This document shows positions 6,736 through 14,333 of a DNA stretch of 35,693 bases, piece after piece. How positions within the stretch are numbered: the first letter of the stretch is position 1; every line of letters starts with the position of its first letter. The notes under the pieces were generated by a model that saw only the letters and a program-made list of their open reading frames with translations, ran no database searches and had not been told where the DNA came from. The stretch is taken from assembly GCA_016294105.1 (NCBI GenBank), contig JAEDCN010000026.1:1-35693 (forward strand). Reading direction: 5' to 3'. The position numbers and the translations under genes were made by a program. The DNA comes from Treponema sp. (GTDB lineage Bacteria; Spirochaetota; Spirochaetia; Treponematales; Treponemataceae).

Positions 6736-8940
6736 TTATATCTTGTACCAACGTATTTCGTTGGAGTCCAAGTCAAGATGGAAGCTAGAACCATCCCCAC
6801 GATAGACTGTGGTAGATTGTGGCTCGTAGGTGTTGTTTACTACGCAGAACTTACCGTTTTTAACGTAGGCGTGAACTTCCACGTTGTAGTTGCTACTGAA
6901 CCAGCTGTTGAGCTGATTTTCACAGTGGCTACTCCACAACACCGCTCGGTGCAGCAAACGGTTGTTCTCAAAGCTGTAGGGCAAGCCACTGATGTACACA
7001 CTTCTACCAGAACCATACTCGTTTACAGCCAGCTGAACTTCTTTTTCTCGCTGCACAAGAACGGTGGATTCTGGTAAGGCGTAGATTGACTTCATACCCT
7101 CGCCAAAATCAATTTGTTCATTAGCATCCTCTGTAATGAAGTGACTGTGGTTGTCCCAGTTATACTTATCATAACCAAGAGTAAAGCCATGCTCCTTTTC
7201 TACACCAAGTACATCAGCCAGCTGCAAGAAACGGCCCTGACTTTGATGACCAGTAGGCTCACCAACGCCAATAAATCCGCCTCCATTCCAAACAAAGCGG
7301 CGAATTGCATCACAAATCACAGGATTCTTCCAATAATAACCACCAGTGTGGGCTGTATCTGCATCACCCACATTGATAATAACATCTACCCCATCAAGCA
7401 CAGAGGCATCCTGCAAAATATCATCAAAGCTAATGAAGCGCACATCGTAGGGAGCTCCAGACAGAGCCTCAATGACACCTGCATAGCTATAATTTTGCTT
7501 TTGATACAGTGCGTGGTGAACCATGTGACAGCCCCAAGAGCGCATCTTACCCCAGCAGTTCAACACAGCCACAGTTTTAACGCAGTAAGGTGTGGTTCCT
7601 CGGATATTTTCATACAAGGTACGGAATTCATCACAAACACTGGTGATATAATCTACAAACTCAGGGAAATCAAGGGCCAGCTTTAAGTAACCACCATAAC
7701 CGATTCTGTCCACAGGCTTTCGCAGGATTGCACGGCGTGCAGTTACCCAGTTTACCTTAGCTTCCTTTACAGGATCTCCGCCGGGGAAGAAGGTATCTGG
7801 GAAGAAGTATGGCAGGAAGCGACCTTCGGTGTATTTTACCCCAGGAATATCGCTAATAAGACGCAGGGTACAACCGTTACCCACACTTCCTACAATGGCA
7901 TCCAAGCCGATGGTCTTAAATTCATCCAAAAATGGCTCTGTACCAATCCAGTGGTCGCCTAGGAACATCATGGCTTCCTTGCCACATTCATGGGTAATAT
8001 CTACCATTTCCTTTGCCAGGGCAGCAACCTCCCGCCGTTGGAATGCCATAAAGTCCTTAAATTCCTTGGAGGGAATGCGGTACTGGTTGTTGTAGTAACC
8101 TTGGTCTATGATGAATTCGGGGCGGAATTTGTAACCCACTTCCTTTTCAAACTGCTCCAAAATATAGGGAGAAACGGAAGCGGAATATCCATACCAATCT
8201 ACATACTTTTCCCGAGCCTGCTCATCAAAGAGCAAGGTAAACTGATGGAAGAAGGTTGTATACCGAATAACATCTACATAAGGATGGTCTGCAATGAATT
8301 TTCGCAGGCGCTCCATGGTAAATACCTTGGTCTTAGGCTGGCGAATATCAAAAGTAATCTGATGCTCCACATCCTTCCAGCCATTAACTACAGCATTGTA
8401 CATGTGTACAGGATCCCACATGATAAAGGCCAAAAAGCTCACTGTATACTGATGGAAGGGCTTTGCTTGGGGAATCACCACCACATCGCCAGCTTCTTGG
8501 TACTCCCATTCTGCGGGAGGCACAATCTCGCCAGTAGTTCTGTCTATAACCTCCCACCAGCGCTGTCTATCCAGAGGATTTACCTTCAGCATTTCTGGAT
8601 ACAAGCCCTTCATCAAAGGAATAGACAAGGCTCCTTCCCCAGTAGAATAGAAGGGAGTCATAATATATATCTGCTGAATCTCATCGGGATTTGCTTTTGC
8701 CCATACATTGTCTTTGCGGGTGGTATAATAGGTAGAATAAATCTTTGCACCCACACCCTGTAGCTGAGAGGGAAAATCTGTTCCATCGCAATCTCGCAGG
8801 GCATCGGCACCCCACTGCTTCATTACTTCCAGCGTCTGATCCACCACGTCCAAGTCGGTGGGAATAGTTACTCTACCAGTGTTTGCTCCAGGAGCTACTT
8901 CTGCCCGCTGATTTTCTTCTTGTGAGTTTATGTTTTCCAT
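6736..8940 (-). CDS. GH112 1,3-beta-galactosyl-N-acetylhexosamine phosphorylase
   Basis: A 734-aa cytosolic enzyme that splits Gal-beta1,3-GlcNAc or Gal-beta1,3-GalNAc with phosphate into Gal-1-phosphate and the free N-acetylhexosamine. It shows the family opening GRVTIPTDLDVVDQT (from residue 22), KQWGADALRDCDGTDFP, RPEFIIDQGYYNNQYRIP, and GDHWIG at about 328-333. The Asp 329 of GDHWIG probably corresponds to the family's general acid. PVDRIGYGGYLKLALDFPEF also matches. About 20 extra residues precede the conserved start. It is the last gene of a four-gene minus-strand operon behind the transporter genes. A galactosyl-rhamnose phosphorylase is the main alternative within GH112; the NahK gene at 15310 favours N-acetylhexosamine substrates. 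Confidence 0.92.
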   Translation of the reverse strand: MENINSQEENQRAEVAPGANTGRVTIPTDLDVVDQTLEVMKQWGADALRDCDGTDFPSQLQGVGAKIYSTYYTTRKDNVWAKANPDEIQQIYIMTPFYSTGEGALSIPLMKGLYPEMLKVNPLDRQRWWEVIDRTTGEIVPPAEWEYQEAGDVVVIPQAKPFHQYTVSFLAFIMWDPVHMYNAVVNGWKDVEHQITFDIRQPKTKVFTMERLRKFIADHPYVDVIRYTTFFHQFTLLFDEQAREKYVDWYGYSASVSPYILEQFEKEVGYKFRPEFIIDQGYYNNQYRIPSKEFKDFMAFQRREVAALAKEMVDITHECGKEAMMFLGDHWIGTEPFLDEFKTIGLDAIVGSVGNGCTLRLISDIPGVKYTEGRFLPYFFPDTFFPGGDPVKEAKVNWVTARRAILRKPVDRIGYGGYLKLALDFPEFVDYITSVCDEFRTLYENIRGTTPYCVKTVAVLNCWGKMRSWGCHMVHHALYQKQNYSYAGVIEALSGAPYDVRFISFDDILQDASVLDGVDVIINVGDADTAHTGGYYWKNPVICDAIRRFVWNGGGFIGVGEPTGHQSQGRFLQLADVLGVEKEHGFTLGYDKYNWDNHSHFITEDANEQIDFGEGMKSIYALPESTVLVQREKEVQLAVNEYGSGRSVYISGLPYSFENNRLLHRAVLWSSHCENQLNSWFSSNYNVEVHAYVKNGKFCVVNNTYEPQSTTVYRGDGSSFHLDLDSNEIRWYKI

Positions 8941-9020
8941 AATACTCTTTGTCTCCCTTAGAAGTATAATAATTGGCGGATACCCATTCCTTCAGATACC
9001 CACCAGTGCTAAACGAAAAA

Positions 9021-9908
9021 TTAGCCTTTTAAACCGCCCATGGAAATACCCTTGGTCAAGTTCTTTTGAACGAAGCAGTACAAGAGTAAAACTGGCACCA
9101 TAACAATAACCAAACCAGCATACAAGCGACCGTAGTCCGTAGCAACCTTGGCTTCCTGCATGATACTCAGCAAACCAACTGGCAAAGTTCGATTCACATC
9201 GGAAATCAAGAAGGTTTGAGCTACCAAGTATTCATTCCAATAAGCCAAGAACTGGAACAAAATTACGGTGAGAATACTGGGCATGGAAAGAGGCACAATA
9301 ACCCGGAACAAAATTCCCCAGTTGGTACAGCCGTCAATGCGGGCTGCTTCCTCATATCCCTTAGGCAAACCAGTCAAAAAGCCGGAAAGCAGGTAGATAG
9401 AAAAGGGAATACTGGTAACAGCATTGATAATTGCAACCGTCACCAAGTTATCTGTCAGCAACAAGCCGTTACCAAACATGGTTTTACTAACACCGTTAAT
9501 CATCAAGTAGATGGGATATACGATGTAGTTTACGTTAATGAACAGGCCTGCCATCATCAGCAGCTTTAAGAAGTTTCTGAACTTAAAATTGAAGCGAGTC
9601 AAAACGTATGAACAGGGAATTACCAATACAATCAGCAGTGACATGGAAAGAACTGTTACAAACACAGAGTTCAAAAAATAATCACCCATGTGGGCTGCAT
9701 TCCAAGCATTGACATAGTTTATAAACTGAGGCACTGCCGGTAAAGAAAAGGGACTTTGCCGAATCTCCGCACTTGTCTTAAAGGAAGAAATAAAGGACCA
9801 CAAAATGGGATAGGCAAAAATCACCGTAAAGATGCCCAGAATCAGATAAGCCACAAAATTTTCTTTGATGTGGCGCAATACCTTCTGTCTTTTTGAATTT
9901 ACTTTCAT
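9021..9908 (-). CDS. Sugar ABC transporter permease, MalG type
   Basis: A 295-aa inner-membrane permease of the carbohydrate uptake 1 family with about six membrane helices. The EAA loop that docks with the ATPase is visible as GYEEAARIDGCTNWGILFRVIVP. The C-terminal MGGLKG is typical of MalG-type subunits. The ATG at 9908 is preferred to an in-frame GTG six bp upstream because GAGGAG lies five nt before the ATG. It follows the first permease by about 14 bp. No ATPase gene is in the window, so a shared MsmK-like ATPase encoded elsewhere is likely. Confidence 0.92.
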   Translation of the reverse strand: MKVNSKRQKVLRHIKENFVAYLILGIFTVIFAYPILWSFISSFKTSAEIRQSPFSLPAVPQFINYVNAWNAAHMGDYFLNSVFVTVLSMSLLIVLVIPCSYVLTRFNFKFRNFLKLLMMAGLFINVNYIVYPIYLMINGVSKTMFGNGLLLTDNLVTVAIINAVTSIPFSIYLLSGFLTGLPKGYEEAARIDGCTNWGILFRVIVPLSMPSILTVILFQFLAYWNEYLVAQTFLISDVNRTLPVGLLSIMQEAKVATDYGRLYAGLVIVMVPVLLLYCFVQKNLTKGISMGGLKG

Positions 9909-9922
9909 ATTCACTCCTCACC

Positions 9923-10831
9923 TTAATCCAAAGGATCCTTTTCTGTTAGCTTGTTCACAATCAACGAAATACCATAGGCAAAGATAAACAGCATTGTACC
10001 AATAGCCATGGCATATCCAAAGGAACCGTTAGCACGCTGCTGACTCATATATACCAAAAGCACGTTACTGGCACCATCAGGAGCACCATTGGTCATGGCT
10101 GTTACAAAGAGGAAGCTCATGTTGATGGTACTGATGATAAAGAAGGTCAAGGTAACTCGGATTACCTGCCAGGTCAAAGGCAGGGTAATGATAAAGAACT
10201 GATGGAATTTTGAAGCACCATCCAAGCTGGCACTTTCATACAGCTCGTCGGAAATGGAATCCATTCCCGCAATATACATAACCATGTAGTAACCGATTGC
10301 CTGCCAAATCATAGCAACAGCAATAGCGTATACAACACGTTTCGGATCACCCAAAATACCAGTATATTCACCGCCAAAGGCCCGCACGATGGGTCCCAAA
10401 ATACCGTAGTCACTGGAATACAGCATATAGAAGATAGCGGAAATAACTACAATAGAAAGAATATTCGGAATGTAGAACACAACCCGAAAGAAGGTTTGAC
10501 CCTTCAATTTACCCTTTGCAAGGAAACTAGCAAAAAGCAAGGCCAAAATGAAGGTAATGATTGTAACAAGAACAATCAAAATCAATGTGTTTTTGAAGGA
10601 CAACCAGAACTGACTATCTTGAAATAGCAGCTGATAGTTCTTGAGTCCATAAAAGGTCTTTTTTCCCAACAGTCCGTTCCACTGCACAAAGGAAAGACCA
10701 ATCATATTAAAAATTGGATATATTACAAAAATAAGATACAGGACGAAGGTGGGAATGGTACACACACCGATAAAACGCTTCGTTGCCCCGTCATTCTTTT
10801 TCATAACGCTTTTTCCTAATTTTGACTTCAT
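9923..10831 (-). CDS. Sugar ABC transporter permease, MalF type
   Basis: A 302-aa inner-membrane permease partnering the next gene. It has an N-terminal membrane helix (FVLYLIFVIYPIFNMIG) and an EAA-type loop (ELYESASLDGASKFHQFFIITLP). The start at 10831 (MKSKLGK) is chosen because the longer frame back to 10867 would translate the 3' arm and T run of a terminator-like hairpin. AGGAG and GAGG motifs lie in the 20 nt before 10831, and a GTG at 10840 is a possible alternative. It lies downstream of the binding-protein gene, separated by hairpins that could lower its expression. Confidence 0.9.
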   Translation of the reverse strand: MKSKLGKSVMKKNDGATKRFIGVCTIPTFVLYLIFVIYPIFNMIGLSFVQWNGLLGKKTFYGLKNYQLLFQDSQFWLSFKNTLILIVLVTIITFILALLFASFLAKGKLKGQTFFRVVFYIPNILSIVVISAIFYMLYSSDYGILGPIVRAFGGEYTGILGDPKRVVYAIAVAMIWQAIGYYMVMYIAGMDSISDELYESASLDGASKFHQFFIITLPLTWQVIRVTLTFFIISTINMSFLFVTAMTNGAPDGASNVLLVYMSQQRANGSFGYAMAIGTMLFIFAYGISLIVNKLTEKDPLD

Positions 10832-10850
10832 CTGCCTCACGCCTCTCCTG

Positions 10851-10929
10851 AAAAAAAGCCCTGGCAACCGACAAAGTGTACCAATAGTCTTTATCTACAC
10901 TTTGGAACAAATCGCCTTGGTGCCAGGGC
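10851..10929 (-). terminator. Two-tier hairpin with T run between binding protein and permeases
   Basis: On the minus strand a perfect 9-bp outer stem GCCCTGGCA/TGCCAGGGC (10921-10929 and 10858-10866) encloses a perfect 9-bp inner stem CAAAGTGTA/TACACTTTG (10896-10904 and 10872-10880). Seven Ts follow (10851-10857). It probably acts as a partial terminator or mRNA-end stabiliser, allowing more binding protein than permease. The full stem-loop is about 72 nt, long for a simple terminator. Confidence 0.7.
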
Positions 10930-10938
10930 TCATTTAAT

Positions 10939-10963
10939 AGGACAGGCATAATACCTGCCCTAA
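10939..10963 (-). other. Second intercistronic hairpin
   Basis: A nine-bp stem with one G-U pair (TAGGGCAGG with CCTGTCCTA, 7-nt loop) directly upstream on the minus strand of the large hairpin. It has no T run, so mRNA 3'-end protection is more likely than termination. Confidence 0.5.
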
Positions 10964-10998
10964 CTCAATTTCAAGTCGTATATCCGACTCAGTGTTAT

Positions 10999-12378
10999 TT
11001 AGTTCAAAACAGCCTTCAGCTTAGCACTGTCGGTCTTCAACTGCTCCAGCCACTGGGCTGTTGTCTTGGAACCGTTCATTACACTGTCCATAGTGAAGCA
11101 GTAGGTCTGCTTCCAGTTAACACCTTCTACAGTAGCAGCAGCAAAGCTACCAATCAAAACCTTTGCAGATCCGTCATAGTATCCCTTGTAACCAGCAACT
11201 GCACCAGCGTTCATACCATTGGCAACTGCAATTTCGTCATATCCCTTAGCAGGAACGAATGCACCGTTAGCATACTTAGCAATGAGAGCCAATCCTTCCT
11301 TACTGTATACGTACAGGATGAACTTCTCTGCCAATTCAGGATTCTTGGTGTTGTTGCTGATGTAAATCTGCTCAGCATTTACAGTACCATAGCGCTCACC
11401 ACCCTTGGAGTATGCCAAGAAAGGAGCAGATCCCCAGTTGAATCCAGCAGGAGTTGTGTCAGCCATTTCACCCTTTACCCAGTCACCGTTTGTCATGAAC
11501 AATGCACGGCCGTCGATTACAGCCTGCTGGTTGTCCTTGAATCCAGTTCCGTTGGCGTTACCAACAGTTGTGGGCAGCAAGTAGGGGCGAAGTTTTCCCA
11601 AGTTCTCGAATACAGTCTTAACAGCGGGCTGCTCCCAAACGGGCTCATAGTTGAATGCCTGCTTTACAACAGCTTCACCAGCGCTAGCAGCGATGGATGC
11701 AGGAACCATGGTGTCTAGGTATCCAGCAGTAGGATAGGTGAACAAGTAAGGAGTATTGGGGTTAGAAGCACGTTCTGTGTTCAACAGCTCTCCAAGAGCC
11801 AAGAACTCATCCCAATTGGTGGGCATTTCATACTTACCATTCTTCTTTGCACCCAACTTTCCATCACCGTCGTTGTCATAGAACATATCAGCGTTGAAGA
11901 AAAGACCGTTGCCAGAGAAGAACAAAGGCAACATATAGTGAGTTTCATCACCAGCATAGGGGTTTGTTACACCATTTCCCATGATAGAAGGAAGGATTCT
12001 ATCTTTGAGCTTTACATTCTCGTTGTAAACATTCTTTTCCAAAAGACCAGTCAAGTCGCGGATAGCCTTACTGGAAATCATCATTTCTGTCAGCTGATCC
12101 TGGCGACCAGTTGCCAAATAAATAACATCAGGACCTGCACCAGCCATGATCTGGGGGTTGATTGTCTTTTCAACCTGAGCTTCGATTGTCAGCTGAACAT
12201 CAACTCCGGGGTTGGCAGCTTCAAAGCCCTTTTCAATTTCCTGCCAATAAACATCACCGTAGGCACCCTTCAAACCGGCAACCTTCAGAACCTGAGTATC
12301 AGCTTCTTTTTTACCACCAGCAAACAAGCTAGCAGCAACCAAAAGTAATGCACCTGCTACGACAGTACACTTTTTCAT
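10999..12378 (-). CDS. ABC transporter substrate-binding protein, family 1 (probably LNB/GNB)
   Basis: A 459-aa secreted sugar-binding protein. The N-terminus is a signal peptide (MKKCTVV, hydrophobic core, SLFAGGKKE) with no lipobox cysteine. The rest has the family 1 binding-protein layout (FEAANPGVDVQL; NGDWVKGEM). At 168-175 there is an EF-hand-like calcium loop (D168, D170, D172, then GKL), though position 12 is Lys rather than Glu. AGGAGG lies four nt before the ATG. As first gene of the operon with two permeases and GH112, it probably binds galacto-N-biose or lacto-N-biose. The ligand is inferred from context only. Confidence 0.9.
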   Translation of the reverse strand: MKKCTVVAGALLLVAASLFAGGKKEADTQVLKVAGLKGAYGDVYWQEIEKGFEAANPGVDVQLTIEAQVEKTINPQIMAGAGPDVIYLATGRQDQLTEMMISSKAIRDLTGLLEKNVYNENVKLKDRILPSIMGNGVTNPYAGDETHYMLPLFFSGNGLFFNADMFYDNDGDGKLGAKKNGKYEMPTNWDEFLALGELLNTERASNPNTPYLFTYPTAGYLDTMVPASIAASAGEAVVKQAFNYEPVWEQPAVKTVFENLGKLRPYLLPTTVGNANGTGFKDNQQAVIDGRALFMTNGDWVKGEMADTTPAGFNWGSAPFLAYSKGGERYGTVNAEQIYISNNTKNPELAEKFILYVYSKEGLALIAKYANGAFVPAKGYDEIAVANGMNAGAVAGYKGYYDGSAKVLIGSFAAATVEGVNWKQTYCFTMDSVMNGSKTTAQWLEQLKTDSAKLKAVLN

Positions 12379-12446
12379 AAAACCTCCTAAATGATCATAC
12401 CTAAGACTTTCTTATCAAGCTACTTAGTAATCAAATACTTATGACA

Positions 12447-12475
12447 ATTATAGTATGTACCCAGCTACAGCAATC
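12447..12475 (-). promoter_or_regulatory. Promoter of the binding protein-permease-GH112 operon
   Basis: A perfect TATAAT (12447-12452, minus strand) with a poor -35 (GATTGC, 12470-12475, 17-nt spacer). A good -10 with a weak -35 fits a promoter that needs an activator. The transcription start would be near 12440, leaving a leader of about 60 nt. Confidence 0.6.
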
Positions 12476-12483
12476 AGCAACAT

Positions 12484-12512
12484 ATATCTTGCTTTGTTTT
12501 TTTAATATCTTG
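12484..12512. promoter_or_regulatory. Likely AraC-family operator, two direct half-sites 21 bp apart
   Basis: ATATCTTG occurs at 12484-12491 and again at 12505-12512, exactly two helical turns apart. Relative to the minus-strand operon start (about 12440) the sites fall near -48 and -69, the usual place for AraC-type activation. The second site overlaps the -35 of the regulator's own promoter, suggesting autorepression. Confidence 0.6.
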
Positions 12513-12537
12513 TTTTTATTTTAAAATATTATATAAT
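12510..12537 (+). promoter_or_regulatory. Promoter of the AraC regulator gene (leaderless)
   Basis: TTGTTT (12510-12515), a 16-nt spacer and TATAAT (12532-12537). The ATG begins six nt after the -10 box, so the transcript would start at or next to the start codon. There is no Shine-Dalgarno motif. Confidence 0.65.
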
Positions 12538-12543
12538 AACTCC

Positions 12544-13392
12544 ATGAGCAATTCTCGCTATAGTAAAGAATTTACTGCATCTCCTATTCCTGCTGGGCCT
12601 CAACTGGAATACATTAGCTACTCTAAGTTTGAGGATGACTGGAATTCCCAGCTCCATTCCCATCCCTTTATGGAAGTCGCTTTGGTGGTGGGAGGAGAAG
12701 GTAGCCTCCTTTTAGAAAGTAACGAATATCCTGTTACAACAGGAAATTTAATTTTGATTCCACCCAACAAGCTTCACACTGAATTTTCATCTCCATCCAA
12801 TGCATTAGAATACTATATTTTAGGTGTGCGGAATTTTTCTTTTCAAGAAGGAGAAGCTCAAGGAAGCAGCATTGAATCTCATCCCGTACTTCCTTTGGGT
12901 GAATTAGTAACCCAGATTGAGCCTGTGTTTACAGAAATGTTTCACGAGATGAAGCTCCATCGCTCTGGCCATGAGATGATGGTACAAAGCTTGTTGTTGC
13001 GATTGGCAGTTTTGCTCACCCGCCGCACCGATTTGAAGGCCTCATTTGATAGCACGGAAGAAATGCGCCGAGGCTGTGCCATTGTAAAGGAATATATCGA
13101 TAGCCACTATGCAGACAAAATCACCTTGGACGACTTAGCCCGCATTAGCTGCATCAGTAAATTTCACCTTATTCACGAATTTTCTCGGTATGTGGGAAAG
13201 CCTCCCATTGCCTACCAGCTAAAACGACGGATTCAGGAGTCAAAGTATTTGCTGGAATCCACCGACAGCTCCATTGCAGACATTTCCTGCACCCTAGGAT
13301 TTTCTAGCATTAGCCATTTTTCCCAGCGCTTTAAGCTAGAGGAAGGCTGTTCGCCGTTGAAGTATAGGAAGCGGGTGGCTCAGGGGCGGTAG
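12544..13392 (+). CDS. AraC-family transcriptional regulator with cupin sensor domain
   Basis: A 282-aa regulator. The N-terminal half is an AraC-type sugar-sensing cupin (HSHPFMEVALVVGGEG at about 38-53, then LILIPPNKLH). The C-terminal half carries two helix-turn-helix motifs (about 195-216, LDDLARISCISKFHLIHEF; about 243-265, SIADISCTLGFSSISHFSQRF). It is divergent from the binding protein-permease-GH112 operon with 165 bp between, and a 21-bp-spaced direct repeat lies between the promoters. It probably activates that operon in response to the imported disaccharide or a breakdown product. The leader is essentially absent. Confidence 0.92.
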   Translation: MSNSRYSKEFTASPIPAGPQLEYISYSKFEDDWNSQLHSHPFMEVALVVGGEGSLLLESNEYPVTTGNLILIPPNKLHTEFSSPSNALEYYILGVRNFSFQEGEAQGSSIESHPVLPLGELVTQIEPVFTEMFHEMKLHRSGHEMMVQSLLLRLAVLLTRRTDLKASFDSTEEMRRGCAIVKEYIDSHYADKITLDDLARISCISKFHLIHEFSRYVGKPPIAYQLKRRIQESKYLLESTDSSIADISCTLGFSSISHFSQRFKLEEGCSPLKYRKRVAQGR

Positions 13393-13478
13393 GTGCCTCC
13401 CCACTTCAGGAGCTTCATCTACAATGACGAGTCTGCCAATAGCCCACCCTCGCCTTACACTTCACCGGCGTTCAGATA

Positions 13479-13656
13479 GGGAGCGACGGCTGTAAGCCGG
13501 AAAATCGCGATATATTGAGCGATTTTAGCGAGTCTCGGTTGAGCCCCCGCGAAACCGCCCGGGGAGCGACGGCTGTAAGCCGGAAAATCGCGATATATTG
13601 AGCGATTTTAGCGAGTCTCGGTTGAGCCCCCGCGAAACCGCCCGGGGAGCGACGGC
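13479..13656. repeat. 83-bp tandem repeat, two full copies and a 12-bp start of a third
   Basis: Copies begin at 13479, 13562 and 13645, starting GGGAGCGACGGC. Each unit is GC-rich and contains two small inverted repeats: CGGCT/AGCCG with a 3-nt loop, and AAAATCGC/GCGATTTT around a 10-nt loop. The two full copies are identical as read. A frame open through the repeat on the minus strand looks like an artefact of the repeat. The 86 bp before it (13393-13478, after the AraC stop) show nothing I can name. Such structured repeats are often dispersed genome-wide. Confidence 0.85.
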
Positions 13657-13756
13657 AGGCACCCATTGGCAGCCCTTCCACTTTAGCTGATGACTGCTGG
13701 TGGGGCTTCAATCTCGCGGGCTACTGCTCGTGGGGCTGGTAGATGGGGCTGGATAA

Positions 13757-13798
13757 AAAACTCCCTCGTTACAGATGGAGCTGAAACGAGGGAGTTTT
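13757..13798. terminator. Bidirectional terminator-like palindrome
   Basis: A perfect 14-bp stem AAAACTCCCTCGTT/AACGAGGGAGTTTT (13757-13770 and 13785-13798) with a 14-nt loop. The A/T ends give a short T run in either direction. No intact gene ends immediately beside it; it lies downstream of the broken lipoprotein gene on the minus strand. Confidence 0.7.
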
Positions 13799-13810
13799 AT
13801 TTAAGTTACG

Positions 13811-13866
13811 CAAGTTTTGCAACGCAAAACTTGTTGTATCCCATTGTCATTTATGACAATGGGATA
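13811..13866. repeat. Two near-perfect palindromes side by side
   Basis: CAAGTTTTGC/GCAAAACTTG, a 10-bp stem with a 3-nt loop (13811-13833), is followed by a 14-bp stem with a 2-nt loop (13837-13850 and 13853-13866, starting TATCCCATTG). With the terminator at 13757 this makes three strong palindromes within 110 bp, downstream of a pseudogene. Confidence 0.75.
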
Positions 13867-13894
13867 CTCCTGCTCTTTTACGTAGCAAGTTGTT

Positions 13895-14133
13895 TTATTC
13901 AGAACTGGCACGCACCACCCGGAAACCAACAGAGCCGCCGCGTAGGCTAGGGGTGTGGTAGGTACGATAAGAAACAGCACATTGATTTCAACTGCTGTAC
14001 CAACTACCACCACGATAGACGCGGGAGACACCCGACGAGGCACCCATTGGATCGCTGCCACTTCCTGCTTACATCCCACCAGTACCATTACACTTGCCAG
14101 CAGAACCAAGCCTGCCAACACCAATTTTTTCAT
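13895..14133 (-). pseudogene. Lipoprotein of the formylglycine-generating-enzyme (SUMF1) family, internally deleted
   Basis: The start encodes a lipoprotein signal peptide (MKKLVLAGLVLLASV, lipobox LVGC). Shortly after, near 14060, the frame shifts. The next frame reads the C-terminal end of an FGE-sulfatase domain: GSDPMGASSGVSRVYRGGSW, an in-frame TGA, then NQCAVSYRTYHTPSLRGGSV and GFRVVRASSE with a stop at 13895. The motif RGGSW...R...GFRVVR is the family signature. Roughly the first two hundred residues of the domain are gone, and the stop adds a second lesion. Such lipoproteins are common in treponemes. The gene is dead as read. Confidence 0.8.
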
Positions 14134-14296
14134 GGATTTCTTTTTTTCAAATCCTCCTACAAATTTATTTGATCCCAGCCCAAGCTGGAAAAATTACCGC
14201 AAAAAAATAATACCTTGAAAATTTTTATTCGTCCATGATTCAGAAGGGATTTTTGGGAATTTCTGAGAAAAACGCATTTTTTTGCACGTTCAAACC

Positions 14297-14302
14297 TATA
14301 AT
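14297..14302 (+). promoter_or_regulatory. -10 box of the Rpn-family gene
   Basis: TATAAT at 14297-14302, about 30 nt before the ATG, with no clear -35. GGAGG precedes the ATG at 14334 by four nt. The 140-bp stretch before it is AT-rich and free of other recognisable signals. Confidence 0.5.
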
Positions 14303-14333
14303 CTATATGTAAAGAAAAAAAATTGGAGGCAAG

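Noticed and set aside
10832..10867. Longer start for the MalF-type permease
   Set aside because: It would translate the 3' arm and T run of a terminator-like hairpin.
13479..13656. CRISPR-like array
   Set aside because: The units are contiguous with no spacers and there are no cas genes.
13472..13711. Minus-strand frame of 79 codons through the 83-bp repeats
   Set aside because: The frame stays open only because of the repeat; the peptide shows no family and no ribosome binding site.
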